NCBI RefSeq assembly: GCF_050410795.1
Contig: NZ_CP191258.1
Location: 2,418,001-2,482,000 of the forward strand
Direction: 5' to 3'
Source of the DNA: Fontivita pretiosa
GTDB lineage: Bacteria; Planctomycetota; Phycisphaerae; Tepidisphaerales; Tepidisphaeraceae
DNA length: 64,000 nt
Shown here one piece after another: positions 1 through 8,655 of this stretch (positions within the stretch are counted from its first letter, which is position 1; each line of letters begins with the position of its first letter). The translations under genes and the position numbers were made by a program. The notes under the pieces were generated by a model that was given only the letters and a program-made list of their open reading frames with translations, was not told where the DNA came from and did not search any database.

Positions 1-1693
1 GAGTATCGGCTCCTATCCAGGAACCTATAACGTCAACCACAACATGCCCTATTGTGATGGCGGGGTTACCTGGGATCGGGTGAACGTCGTCGTATGTACC
101 TTCCCCGAGAATGAGGTCGCCATTGGCGTCGTAGCAGCACTGGTATCCGCCAGCAGTCTTGGGATCACCATCCTGCCTCCGGTAGCAATCGCCCGTGTGA
201 AACAACCAGTCCATCGGATCTTCAGCCCAGTGATTACCGTCCTCGTCGTGAAATGGATAGTGATTGTCGATCGGACCTGCCGGAAAGCGGCCTGGCTGGT
301 TGGGACATCTTTTCGGTTCCTTTGCTGGACACTTGTTCACGACGTCCGTGCGAGGGCCCGTTTGCGTCGGCCAAGGATCATACTGCACCGGTGCTGGCGC
401 GAACGGACCGGGTCCTGGTTTGATAGGATCTCTGCCAAAACTCGGTTCTAATCCACTAGGATCGATGGCTGTCACTGGTCTTGCGGATACGTACAGATAC
501 AGGTTCATCGTACGCACGTACCCTAGCGGGTCCCTCTGCATGAACCTTCCCAGCCCCGGATGCAGCATCCGGTGGCGGTTGTACACCAGGCTCGTGTTCG
601 TGTCGTGCATGAGGCCCTGGTGGCCGATGTCCCAGCCGACGGCGCTGGACGAGAGGCTGCTGGAGAAGTCGGAGCTGCGGATCTCCCTGCTGCCGTAGGG
701 CGTGTAGACGTACCGCTCCGCCGCATCTCCGCTGCTGTCCACGATGCACGTCACGCTGTAGTTGGGATCCTGCAAACCGTAGTGCCGCTGCTCCAGCGTC
801 CCGTCCCCGCTGGAGCCTCCGTTGGCATCCCTGTCGCGCAAGATCAGCTCGTCCACGTACTGCATGCCCCACACGTATTGCCGCTCCTGCGGATTGCTCC
901 GCCCATCCACCCGCTCCTCGATGATCTGCCAGCGGTTGGAGTAGAAGAACTGCCGCGTCTCGGTCAGGCTCCCGCCGCTGTCGTAGGTCTTCTTGGTGAT
1001 CCTCCGGCCCAGCCCGTCGTAGCTGTAGGCTCCGACGAGGTTGGCCCCCTCCTTGACTTCAGTGAGCCGGTTCCACGCATCGTACTTGCAGGTGTAGCTG
1101 CTGCTCATCGCGGAGGGCTTGGGGTAGCTGGTCACGTTGCCCATCGCATCGTAGCCTGGCGTGGCCCAGGCCACCTGCCCGACCTGCTCCCCGCTGATGT
1201 CGGTGATCTCGTTGGCCTTGTTGTGGCTGCGGGTCTGCGTCAGGTCCGCCGAATCGCTGAACGTGCCGTTGCCATCGGCGTCCTCCCTGAAACTGGTCCA
1301 GTTCCCCAGCGCCTTGAGGCTCCACTCCTGGGCGAAGCTGAGGCTGGCGATGCCGTCCAGCGTGCCGTTGAGGTCCCCGCGGTCGTAGTCAGTCAGGCGG
1401 TTCAGGCCGTCGTAGCTGTACAGCCCGTCGCGGGTGCTGGTGTTCGCGTGGTCGCGATAAAGGCGGTTGGAGTTGCGGTCGTAGCCGTGCTTGAAGCGGT
1501 CCACCTCTTGGGGCGTGCCGTAGTCCCGCCAGCGGTGGTCGATGATCCGCCCGAAGCGGTCGAAGCCCGCGTAGCTGCCGGCAGTGTCCTGGAAGTAGTC
1601 CAGCTTCACGTCCGCCTCGGCCAGGTCCTTGATCACCACCCGCCCGCTGCCGCTGTAAGTTGTAATAATACTCGGCGATGACGATGACGTCAC
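1..1693 (-). CDS. RHS-repeat protein, C-terminal part (partial, 5' end damaged)
   Basis: Translated on the minus strand this stretch is an open frame with YD/RHS repeats (YDGLNRLTDYDRG, YDAWNRLTEV, YDGLGRR) followed by the RHS core (GRFMQRDPLGY, NLYLYVSARP, IDPSGL, about 440-560 in window coordinates). After the core comes a variable tail rich in Cys, Pro and His that runs off the window edge without a stop. RHS/YD proteins form large extracellular shells around a variable C-terminal tip, often a toxin. The frame is closed upstream by a TAA at 1712-1714 and has no ATG near it; only GTG (1693) or TTG (1705) could start it, with no signal peptide. It is therefore probably a 5'-truncated remnant or a displaced tip cassette. 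The RHS identity is clear; whether it is expressed is not. Confidence 0.75.
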   Translation of the reverse strand, partial: MTSSSSPSIITTYSGSGRVVIKDLAEADVKLDYFQDTAGSYAGFDRFGRIIDHRWRDYGTPQEVDRFKHGYDRNSNRLYRDHANTSTRDGLYSYDGLNRLTDYDRGDLNGTLDGIASLSFAQEWSLKALGNWTSFREDADGNGTFSDSADLTQTRSHNKANEITDISGEQVGQVAWATPGYDAMGNVTSYPKPSAMSSSYTCKYDAWNRLTEVKEGANLVGAYSYDGLGRRITKKTYDSGGSLTETRQFFYSNRWQIIEERVDGRSNPQERQYVWGMQYVDELILRDRDANGGSSGDGTLEQRHYGLQDPNYSVTCIVDSSGDAAERYVYTPYGSREIRSSDFSSSLSSSAVGWDIGHQGLMHDTNTSLVYNRHRMLHPGLGRFMQRDPLGYVRTMNLYLYVSARPVTAIDPSGLEPSFGRDPIKPGPGPFAPAPVQYDPWPTQTGPRTDVVNKCPAKEPKRCPNQPGRFPAGPIDNHYPFHDEDGNHWAEDPMDWLFHTGDCYRRQDGDPKTAGGYQCCYDANGDLILGEGTYDDVHPIPGNPAITIGHVVVDVIGSWIGADT

Positions 1694-1743
1694 GCGTGAC
1701 GCCAAAGAGCGTTAGGCAGGATCGGCGCGGGAGCTAACCTGTA

Positions 1744-3288
1744 GTGTGCTTTATGAAGCAGCCGGAGGATGCGTTTGAGAAGTGGCGGCGGCGAGGTGGT
1801 CTGGCGCTGGCGCCGATTTTCTTTACAGTCACTTACGCCGTGACCGCGCAACTCAACCCCGAGGGCCGCCGGCTCACCGGCATCCTTGCCGTCGTTGCCG
1901 TCCTCTGGGTCAGCGAAGCACTGCCGCTGCCCGCCACCGCGCTGCTCGGCGCGGTCCTGTGCATCCTGCTGGGCGTGGCGCCGGCCAAGCAGGTGCTGGC
2001 GCACTTTGCCGACCCGATCGTGTTCGTGTTCATCGGCAGCTTCATGCTGGCGCGGGCGATGACGTTGCACGGGCTGGATCGTCGCATCGCGCTGGCGTTT
2101 CTGAGCAATCGGCTGGTGGGTGGTCGCGCCTGGCGGATGCTGGCGGGGATGGGAGTGGTGACGGCGTTGATCTCGATGTGGGTGAGCAACACCGCCACCG
2201 CCGCGATGATGCTGCCGATTGCGCTGGGTGTGCTGGGCGCGATGGGAGCCGCAGGCGAGCCGCGCCAGACAGAGGATCCGCTTGCCAAGCCGCCGCAGGT
2301 GCAACCCTGGTCGTACGCCACGGGGATGATGCTGATGGTGGCCTACGCTGCCAGCATCGGCGGCATCGGCACGCCGGTGGGTTCCCCGCCGAACCTGATC
2401 GGCATCGGGCTGATCGAACAGGCGACCGGCGTGGAGATCGGCTTTTTCCGGTGGATGATGCTGTGTGTTCCGCTGCTGGCTGTGATGGCCGCGGCGCTGA
2501 TTCTGTTGTTGTGCCTGCTGCACCCGGCGAACGACGGGCCGGTCAGGGACGCATCCGTGGCCGATTACATCCGCCAGCAGCGTCGTCGCCTGGGTCCATG
2601 GACTGCGGGGCAGATCAACACCCTTTTGGCCTTTGCCGTGGCGGTTGCGCTGTGGATCGCGCCGGGGATGCTCAAGCTGCCGATCTGGGGTCAGGCGGTC
2701 AACCAATGGGGCAAGCTGCTGGATGCACGGGTTCCCGAGGCGGTCCCGGGACTGCTGGGCGCCCTGCTGCTGTTTGTGCTTCCCATCGACCTGCGTCGTG
2801 GCCGATTCACGTTGTCCTGGGAACAGGCGGTGCAGATCGACTGGGGAACGATCCTTCTGTTCGGCGGGGGATTGGCGCTGGGCACGCTGATGTTTCAGAC
2901 CGGCGTGGCGGAGGCGCTGGGCCAGGCCATCACCGGCCGGCTGGGTGTCGGCTCGCTGTGGGCGCTGACCGGAGTGAGCATCGCGATGGGAATCGTATTG
3001 AGCGAAGCGACGAGCAACACCGCCGCCGCCAACATGGTCATTCCGGTGGTCATCGGGATTTGCCAGACGCAGGGGATCAACCCGATCGCTCCGGCGTTGG
3101 GCGCGTGCCTGGGCGCCAGCTACGGCTTCGTGCTGCCGGTCTCGACGCCTCCCAACGCGATCGTGTACGGCTCGGGGCTGGTGCCCCTGGGGGCGATGAT
3201 GCGCGCGGGGATCATCTTCGACATCGTTGGCTTTTTGCTCATCTGGGCCGGGCTGCGCATCCTGTGCCCGCTGCTGGGGCTGGCTTGA
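1744..3288 (+). CDS. DASS/SLC13-family anion symporter
   Basis: A 514-residue polytopic membrane protein of the divalent anion:Na+ symporter family, which imports dicarboxylates, citrate or sulfate with sodium. The two diagnostic SNT motifs of the inverted repeat are present: WVSNTATAAMM near residue 147 and SEATSNTAAAN near residue 422, each in a long hydrophobic stretch; a G(S/T)P-type loop (GTPVGSPPNL) lies between. The length is usual for the family. The first ATG is at 1744 and a second in frame at 1753; either could start the protein. It is divergent from the RHS remnant and is followed after 49 bases by a metal-type ABC ATPase. The substrate cannot be told from sequence; the sulfur operon further on makes sulfate one possibility, but this is only inference. 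Confidence 0.88.
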   Translation: MCFMKQPEDAFEKWRRRGGLALAPIFFTVTYAVTAQLNPEGRRLTGILAVVAVLWVSEALPLPATALLGAVLCILLGVAPAKQVLAHFADPIVFVFIGSFMLARAMTLHGLDRRIALAFLSNRLVGGRAWRMLAGMGVVTALISMWVSNTATAAMMLPIALGVLGAMGAAGEPRQTEDPLAKPPQVQPWSYATGMMLMVAYAASIGGIGTPVGSPPNLIGIGLIEQATGVEIGFFRWMMLCVPLLAVMAAALILLLCLLHPANDGPVRDASVADYIRQQRRRLGPWTAGQINTLLAFAVAVALWIAPGMLKLPIWGQAVNQWGKLLDARVPEAVPGLLGALLLFVLPIDLRRGRFTLSWEQAVQIDWGTILLFGGGLALGTLMFQTGVAEALGQAITGRLGVGSLWALTGVSIAMGIVLSEATSNTAAANMVIPVVIGICQTQGINPIAPALGACLGASYGFVLPVSTPPNAIVYGSGLVPLGAMMRAGIIFDIVGFLLIWAGLRILCPLLGLA

Positions 3289-3337
3289 CCACATCGGCAC
3301 AGGTGCAAACAGGTTGCAGGTAGCATATGATCTTCCC

Positions 3338-4222
3338 GTGGCGCCGATCATCGACATCCGAAAGCTGGATTTTGCCTATTCCACGGGCGCGGCGGCGGGG
3401 TTGGTGCTCAAGCAGATCGACCTGAGCGTCGAGCCGGGCACGACGCTGGGTCTGATCGGGCCCAATGGCGGAGGAAAGACCACGCTGCTTCGGCTGCTGC
3501 TGGGACTGGAAAAACCGACACGGGGCACGATTCTGATCGCCGGACTTTGCCCGCGCGACGCGGTGCGTCGTGGCGACGTGGTCGGCTATCTGCCGCAGAA
3601 CCCGGCGCTGCCGCGAAACTTCCCGCTGAGCGTTCGCCAGCTCGTTCGACTCGGCCTGGCGGGCAAGACCGGCATGTTGCGATGGTATTCGCGGCAGGAC
3701 CTGGCATTCGTCGAGGAATTGATCGACCGGGTGGGGCTGATGCAGCTTGCCGAGCATCCGGTCAGCCAGCTCAGCGGTGGACAGCTTCAGCGGGTCCTGA
3801 TCGCCCGCGCGCTGGCACCGCGACCCAGGGTGCTGCTGCTGGACGAGCCGACCACCGGCATCGACCGCGCCGGCCAGCAGCAGTTCATCCAGTTCCTCCA
3901 GAAACTCAAGCACGACCTGAAGCTGACCGTCGTGTTCGTCAGTCATGATCTGCGGTCGGTGGCGTCGGTCTGCGATCGGATCGCCTGCCTGAACGTCACG
4001 CTGCATTACCACGACGTGCCGCACCGCATGCCCGCGGATCTGGTCTTCAGCATGTTCGGATGCGATCTGGCGGCGCTGGGGCTTGAGAAGCCCAGGGACG
4101 AGCAGACGCAACGATGGGACGATGGCCAGCGCGCCGGCGTGCAAGCGGCCGCCGGCGGTTGCAGCAACCCATCCGCTGATCTACCCGACTCTGCGTGTTC
4201 TCATTTACCCGCCGACCCCTGA
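3338..4222 (+). CDS. Metal-type (Zn/Mn) ABC transporter ATPase
   Basis: Nucleotide-binding subunit of an ABC importer of the ZnuC/MntB class. Walker A (GPNGGGKT, about residues 40-47), Q-loop (YLPQNPALPRNFP), signature (LSGGQLQR, about 145), Walker B with catalytic Glu (VLLLDEPTTG, about 166) and H-loop (VSHDLR, about 204) are all seen. The best start is GTG at 3338, giving VAPIIDIRKL; the frame is open further upstream but that part overlaps the DASS gene and looks non-coding. The C-terminal 45 residues are low-complexity and atypical. Its stop overlaps the permease start (TGATG), so the two are translationally coupled. No binding protein lies next to it. Confidence 0.85.
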   Translation: MAPIIDIRKLDFAYSTGAAAGLVLKQIDLSVEPGTTLGLIGPNGGGKTTLLRLLLGLEKPTRGTILIAGLCPRDAVRRGDVVGYLPQNPALPRNFPLSVRQLVRLGLAGKTGMLRWYSRQDLAFVEELIDRVGLMQLAEHPVSQLSGGQLQRVLIARALAPRPRVLLLDEPTTGIDRAGQQQFIQFLQKLKHDLKLTVVFVSHDLRSVASVCDRIACLNVTLHYHDVPHRMPADLVFSMFGCDLAALGLEKPRDEQTQRWDDGQRAGVQAAAGGCSNPSADLPDSACSHLPADP

Positions 4223-5124
4223 TGAGGATCCAATCGATGCACCTGGCGGTGGCAAACTCGATACTCCTGAACACGCTGGCGACGGCGACGGCGCTGGCGG
4301 TGGCGTGCGCGGTCCTCAGCGTCGTGGTGGTCCTGCGCCGCTGGGCGTTCATCGGCGAAGGCATCAGCCATGCCGGCTTTGGCGGCGCGGGAACCGCCTG
4401 GCTGCTGATGCTGCTGTTTCCGAAGCTGGATACGCCATGGGCGCCGTACGCGTTCGTCGTGCTGTTCTGCCTGGGCACCGCGCTGGCGATCGGCGCCATG
4501 AGCCGCGAGCACGGGCTTCACGCCGACGCCGCCATCGGCATCTTTTTGGTCGCGTCGCTGGCCTGGGGGTTCCTCGCCCAGCACGTCTACACCGAGTATC
4601 GCCACACGGTCCCGACCCTCTTCGACAACCTGCTGTTCGGGCGGATCGTCAGCTTCTCGCCGGAGTACACGCGCGTGGCGGTGGCGATCTGCCTGGCCGT
4701 CGTCCTCGTCGTTGCGGCGCTTTGGAAGGAGATCCTGGCCTACTGCTTCGATCCGATATTGGCCCAGACCTCGGGCGTGCGCACGGGGTTCGTGCATTAC
4801 CTGTTGATGATCCTGGTGACGATGGTGATCGTGGTGGGCGTTCGCGTGGCCGGCAGCGTGCTGGTGACGGCGCTGCTGGTTCTGCCGGGGGCGACGGCGC
4901 TGCTGATCAGCCACCGACTGCGCACGGTGATGCTTCTGTCGCTGGGGGCGTCGCTGGTGGGCATGATCGTTGGACTGCTGATCAATCTGAGATGGCGCTA
5001 TCTGCCGGCCGGGCCGGCGATGGTGCTGGCGATGTTCGCGGAGTTTCTGATCGCCTGGTCGCTGACCCGGCTGCCGCGGCGTGCGGGTGTGATGCGCGTC
5101 CACATCCCTTCCGGCCGCCGCTGA
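4222..5124 (+). CDS. Metal-type ABC transporter permease (ABC-3 family)
   Basis: A 300-residue integral membrane protein of the ZnuB/MntB permease family with about eight hydrophobic segments. The family hallmark near the N-terminus (RRWAFIGEGISHAGFGG) is conserved. The ATG at 4222 overlaps the TGA of the ATPase gene by one base; a GTG at 4195 would add nine residues and is less likely. It pairs with the upstream ATPase to move Zn2+ or Mn2+ across the inner membrane. A substrate-binding protein is missing here; a fragment at the far right end of the window resembles the C-terminus of such a protein. Confidence 0.87.
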   Translation: MRIQSMHLAVANSILLNTLATATALAVACAVLSVVVVLRRWAFIGEGISHAGFGGAGTAWLLMLLFPKLDTPWAPYAFVVLFCLGTALAIGAMSREHGLHADAAIGIFLVASLAWGFLAQHVYTEYRHTVPTLFDNLLFGRIVSFSPEYTRVAVAICLAVVLVVAALWKEILAYCFDPILAQTSGVRTGFVHYLLMILVTMVIVVGVRVAGSVLVTALLVLPGATALLISHRLRTVMLLSLGASLVGMIVGLLINLRWRYLPAGPAMVLAMFAEFLIAWSLTRLPRRAGVMRVHIPSGRR

Positions 5125-5201
5125 CTGCGCCGAAACCGCAGTCATCGTTTCATCTGCTCTTCGGTCTTTTACGTCCTGCTCGTGAGTCCGCGACCCGTCT
5201 T

Positions 5202-5246
5202 TTGACACGTCGATAGGGCCTTCGTAGTATTCCACCACCGGAATAC
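5202..5246 (+). promoter_or_regulatory. Promoter and overlapping palindromic operator of the sulfur operon
   Basis: A sigma-70-like promoter is readable: TTGACA at 5202-5207, a 17-base spacer and TAGTAT at 5225-5230. A perfect 7-base inverted repeat, GTATTCC-N6-GGAATAC, covers 5227-5246, so it overlaps the -10 box and the expected transcription start. A further GGAATA half-site follows at 5248-5253. The arrangement fits autorepression by the ArsR protein encoded from 5253. Binding is inferred from position only. Confidence 0.7.
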
Positions 5247-5252
5247 AGGAAT

Positions 5253-5666
5253 ATGTCTCCTGAACCTCAACTGATCGCACGGGTGGTGCAGCGGCTGAAG
5301 GCGCTTGCGGATGAGAACCGCATTGGGCTGATCCTTCAGCTCAGGCGCGGGCCGGCGAACGTCACGCAGTTGACCCGCGCCCTTGGGATTGCGCAGGCAT
5401 CGGTTTCGAAGCATCTGTCGGTGCTGCGACAGGTCGGGATCGTCGGCGTGCGGCGCGTGGGCAACCAGGCGGTTTACAGCATCCGCGACGAGTCGATCTT
5501 CGAGCTGTGCCAGAGCGTGTGCAACGGCGTGATGCGGTTCATCGAGCAGGAGCACGCGGCCCTGAAGCCGCGGGCAAAGGTCTTTCACCGATCCAACAAT
5601 CACCATGACAGGGAGGCTTCACGATGTCGGTCCAGACGATCGCACCGGCTGAACTCAGCCGCCTGA
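5253..5666 (+). CDS. ArsR/SmtB-family transcriptional repressor
   Basis: A 137-residue winged-helix protein. The recognition helix region (TRALGIAQASVSKHLSVLR) and wing (GIVGVRRVGNQAVYSI) match ArsR-family repressors. Two cysteines sit in the last helix (FELCQSVCNGV). The known persulfide sensors BigR and SqrR also use two cysteines, but at other positions, so persulfide or metal sensing at this helix is inference. It heads a run of sulfane-sulfur genes and has a palindrome over its own promoter. Its 3' end overlaps the next gene by 43 bases; the last 25 residues are His/Arg-rich and may be only a read-through of that overlap. Confidence 0.85.
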   Translation: MSPEPQLIARVVQRLKALADENRIGLILQLRRGPANVTQLTRALGIAQASVSKHLSVLRQVGIVGVRRVGNQAVYSIRDESIFELCQSVCNGVMRFIEQEHAALKPRAKVFHRSNNHHDREASRCRSRRSHRLNSAA

Positions 5667-6169
5667 TCGAACAGGCGCGCCAGCAGGGGCGCAGCGTCGA
5701 TTTGATCGACGTGCGCACGCCTGCGGAGTTCCAGGCCGTTCATGTCGAAGTCGCGCGGCTCGTACCGCTGGATCAGCTCGATCCGCAGCGTCTGCTGGCT
5801 GAGCGAAACGGGCGGGGCGACGAGCCGATCTACTTCATCTGCCGCAGCGGCGCCCGCGCGGCGCGGGCGTGCGAAAAGATGCTCGCCGCCGGATGCAGCA
5901 ATGTGTTCAATGTGCAGGGCGGCACGCAGGCGTGGGAACAGGCCGGCCTGCCGGTGGTACGCGGCCAGCGCAAGGTGATCCCGCTGGAGCGGCAGGTGCG
6001 CATCGCCGCGGGATTGCTCGTGTTGATTGGCGTGGCGCTGGGATGGCTGGTGCATCCCGGCTTTTATGCGCTGGCGGCGATGGTGGGCGCGGGGCTGGTT
6101 TTTGCTGGCGTCACCGACTGCTGCGGCATGGCGATGCTGCTGGCGAAGATGCCGTGGAACCGGGCGTAG
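5624..6169 (+). CDS. Rhodanese-domain membrane protein (rhodanese + DUF2892-like)
   Basis: The N-terminal 110 residues form a rhodanese domain (LIDVRTPAEFQAVH) with the active-site loop CRSGARA at about Cys73, which carries a persulfide during sulfur transfer. The C-terminal 55 residues hold two transmembrane segments of the DUF2892/YgaP type, as in inner-membrane rhodanese YgaP. A good ribosome site (AGGGAGG) lies just before the ATG, inside the end of the ArsR gene. The protein probably handles sulfane sulfur at the membrane, working with the downstream dioxygenase and reductase. Confidence 0.88.
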   Translation: MSVQTIAPAELSRLIEQARQQGRSVDLIDVRTPAEFQAVHVEVARLVPLDQLDPQRLLAERNGRGDEPIYFICRSGARAARACEKMLAAGCSNVFNVQGGTQAWEQAGLPVVRGQRKVIPLERQVRIAAGLLVLIGVALGWLVHPGFYALAAMVGAGLVFAGVTDCCGMAMLLAKMPWNRA

Positions 6170-6189
6170 ATACTCAGGACGTGTCATGC

Positions 6190-6290
6190 GTGTCACGGGC
6201 GTCTCGGCCGTGCTGAGATGCGTGTGTGGAAGTAAAACCGCCTGGTCCCGCAGGCGCACACGACACGGGTGGCAGGTCCGTGACACGGCA
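6190..6290. repeat. Dispersed CACGGGCG-type palindrome in operon gap
   Basis: The gap between the rhodanese and TauE genes holds CACGGGCGTCTCGGCCGTG (6194-6212) and a weaker second palindrome of the same kind around 6262-6284. The same family recurs near 14.3, 31.95, 34.2 and 50.3 kb. It is REP-like and non-coding. Confidence 0.6.
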
Positions 6291-6319
6291 GCGATGGCAT
6301 TACACGGGCTGTTGCGCGG

Positions 6320-7174
6320 ATGAACCCGTTGGCGATCATCTTCGGAGCGGTGGTGGGACTGTCGCTGGGACTGACCGGCGGAGGTGGATCGATCCTGGCG
6401 GTGCCGATGCTGGTTTACGGCCTGTCGGTGCCGCCGCGCGAAGCCGTCGGCATCTCGCTGGCGGCCGTCGGCGCCACGTCCCTGGCCGGCGCGATCCATC
6501 GCATCGTCCGAGCTGAAGTGGAACTTCGCACGGGCCTGATGTTCGCAGCCGGGGGGATTGTGGGCGCGCCGCTGGGGACGTTCATCGGTCGGTTCGTCCC
6601 GGCAGCAGTGCTGCTGCTTTGCTTTGCGGCTTTGATGCTCTGGGTGGCCGTTCGTATGTGGCGAAAGGCGAGCAGGCGTCCGGAAGCGGCGGCGGCGATC
6701 CGGGCGCCGCAGCTTTCCAGTCCCGCCGTGCGCGCCGATCCGCCGGCGTGCAGCCGCAGCCCCAGCGGGCAACTCACCTGGAGCTCGCGCTGCGCCACGC
6801 TGATGGCGATCTGCGGCGGGCTGACGGGCGTGATGTCGGGCCTGTTCGGGGTGGGCGGCGGGTTCATCATCGTCCCGGCGCTGGTGCTGTTTACCGGCAT
6901 GCGCATCCACAACGCGGTCTCCACTTCACTGATGGTGATCGCCTGCGTCAGCGCCGCGGGCGTGTGCTCCTACGTGTTGACCCGACAGCCCCTTGAGCCA
7001 GGACTGACGACGCTGTTTGTCGCTGGCGGAATCATCGGCCTGTATGGCGGAACGCTGATCGGTCGGCGGCTGTCGCCGGTGCATCTTCAGAAGGCTTTTG
7101 CGGTCGTGATCGTCGTCGTCGCGGCATTCGTGATCTTCAAGAATCTGGCGTGGGCTGCCTCGCACGCCTCGTGA
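6320..7174 (+). CDS. TauE/SafE-family sulfite/organosulfur exporter
   Basis: A 284-residue membrane protein with two inverted halves of about four helices each. The family's glycine-rich signatures are present at the start of each half (SLGLTGGGGSILAVPML and SGLFGVGGGFIIVPALV). TauE/SafE proteins move sulfite, sulfoacetate or related anions out of the cell. A hydrophilic insert of about 45 residues (about residues 112-157) links the halves. It sits between a rhodanese and a persulfide dioxygenase, whose product is sulfite, which supports a role in sulfite efflux. Confidence 0.85.
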   Translation: MNPLAIIFGAVVGLSLGLTGGGGSILAVPMLVYGLSVPPREAVGISLAAVGATSLAGAIHRIVRAEVELRTGLMFAAGGIVGAPLGTFIGRFVPAAVLLLCFAALMLWVAVRMWRKASRRPEAAAAIRAPQLSSPAVRADPPACSRSPSGQLTWSSRCATLMAICGGLTGVMSGLFGVGGGFIIVPALVLFTGMRIHNAVSTSLMVIACVSAAGVCSYVLTRQPLEPGLTTLFVAGGIIGLYGGTLIGRRLSPVHLQKAFAVVIVVVAAFVIFKNLAWAASHAS

Positions 7175-7195
7175 AGGCAAAGGAACGGAGCAATC

Positions 7196-8620
7196 ATGTT
7201 CTTCCACCAGCGTTTCATCCCGGGCCTGGCGATTGCCTCGTACATGGTGGGGGACGAGAAGAGCAGGCAGGTGGCGGTGATCGACCCGACGCGCGACGTG
7301 GATGAGTACATTCGGATCGCGGCGGAACAGGGGCTGTACATTACGCACGTGCTGGAGACACACGTGCACGCCGACTACGTCAGTGGATCCGTCGAGCTGA
7401 AGGCGCGGCTGCGCGATGCGGAGGCGCCGCAGCCGCAGATCGTCTGCTCGGGCATGGGCGGCACGCAGTGGACGCCGCCTTACGCGGATCGCCTCGTCAG
7501 TGACGGCGAGGAAGTCAGGCTCGGCAGCGTTCGCCTGCGCGCCGTCCACACGCCGGGGCACACGCTCGAGCATATCTGCTGGGCTGTGTTCGACGAGACA
7601 CGCAGCACGGACACGCCGTGGCTGATGTTCACCGGCGATTTCGTGTTCGTCGGGGATGTCGGTCGTCCGGACCTGCTGGGTCCGGATCAGCAGACGCAGC
7701 TTGCGCGGCTGCTGTATCAGAGCATCTTCCACAAACTTTTCTCGATGCCGGACTTCACGGAGATCTATCCCGGCCACGGCGCCGGCTCGTTGTGCGGCAA
7801 GGCGCTGGGTTCGCGGCGGTCGTCGTCGCTGGGATTCGAGCGACGCTTCAACCGCTCGCTCCAGCCGGCTCCCGAGCCGCAGTGGACCAGCGCGCTGCTG
7901 AACGAGATGCCGCCGGCCCCGCCCTACTTCAAACGGATGAAGCAGATCAACGCGCGCGGGCCGACGATTCTGGGCGCGCAGCTTCCGGGGCAGAAGCGGC
8001 TGAGCGCGAATCAGGTTCACCAGCGGCAATGCGACGATTGCATCGTTCTGGACGTTCGATCGAAGGAGGCGTTCGCGGCGGCGCACGTGCCAGGGTCGAT
8101 CAACATCCCGCTGGACCCGAACCTGCCCTCGTGGGCGGGATGGGTGCTGCCCTATGACCGCCCGCTGGTGATCGTGCCGCCCAGCGCCGCGGACATGCCC
8201 GGCATCGTCACGCATCTGATCCGCATTGGGCTGGACCGGATCGAAGGATTCCTGGAAGGCGGGATCGAGGGCTGGGAGAACGCGGGATATCCGGTATCGC
8301 GGCTGGAGACGATATCGGTGCAGGACCTGCACGAGGCACTGAATGACAAGGTCCAGCCGCCGTTCGTGCTGGACGTGCGCGGCGACAGTGAATGGGCCGG
8401 GGGACACATTCAGGGCGCGCATCACATTCACGCGGGTCTGTTGAAGGATCGGCTGAATGAGGTTCCGAAGGACCGGCCGGTGGTGGTGATCTGCGGCACG
8501 GGGTATCGTGGCTCGATCGCGGCGTCGGTGCTCAAGAGCAGCGGATACGAGCGTGTGGCCAATGTTCCTGGCGGGATGACCGCCTGGCACGCCGCGGGGT
8601 TGCCGGCAACGAAGGACTGA
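7196..8620 (+). CDS. Persulfide dioxygenase-rhodanese fusion (CstB-like)
   Basis: A 474-residue, three-part protein. The N-terminal metallo-beta-lactamase domain has the ETHE1/CstB-type iron site: THVHADYVSG (about residue 56), HTPGHTLEH (about 118) and VGDVGRPDL (about 152). Two rhodanese domains follow. The first (about 265-365) lacks a catalytic cysteine (VIVPPSAADMPG); the second (about 375-474) has VICGTGYRGS with Cys near 432. This order, dioxygenase, inactive rhodanese, active rhodanese, is that described for Staphylococcus CstB, which oxidises low-molecular-weight persulfides to thiosulfate via sulfite. The ribosome site AAAGGAACGGAG precedes the ATG. Function by family and context is well supported. 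Confidence 0.9.
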   Translation: MFFHQRFIPGLAIASYMVGDEKSRQVAVIDPTRDVDEYIRIAAEQGLYITHVLETHVHADYVSGSVELKARLRDAEAPQPQIVCSGMGGTQWTPPYADRLVSDGEEVRLGSVRLRAVHTPGHTLEHICWAVFDETRSTDTPWLMFTGDFVFVGDVGRPDLLGPDQQTQLARLLYQSIFHKLFSMPDFTEIYPGHGAGSLCGKALGSRRSSSLGFERRFNRSLQPAPEPQWTSALLNEMPPAPPYFKRMKQINARGPTILGAQLPGQKRLSANQVHQRQCDDCIVLDVRSKEAFAAAHVPGSINIPLDPNLPSWAGWVLPYDRPLVIVPPSAADMPGIVTHLIRIGLDRIEGFLEGGIEGWENAGYPVSRLETISVQDLHEALNDKVQPPFVLDVRGDSEWAGGHIQGAHHIHAGLLKDRLNEVPKDRPVVVICGTGYRGSIAASVLKSSGYERVANVPGGMTAWHAAGLPATKD

Positions 8621-8655
8621 GAACTCCAGGCAGACAACCGAGGACTGAACAGCAG

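Noticed and set aside
560..1681. Plus-strand open frame of 373 codons
   Set aside because: It is antisense to the RHS repeats; the minus-strand translation has clear YD and core motifs, the plus-strand one is Val/Ala-rich without any domain.
1690..3357. Minus-strand open frame of 555 codons over the DASS gene
   Set aside because: Arg/Gln/His-rich shadow caused by high GC at third codon positions; the plus strand encodes an evident transporter.
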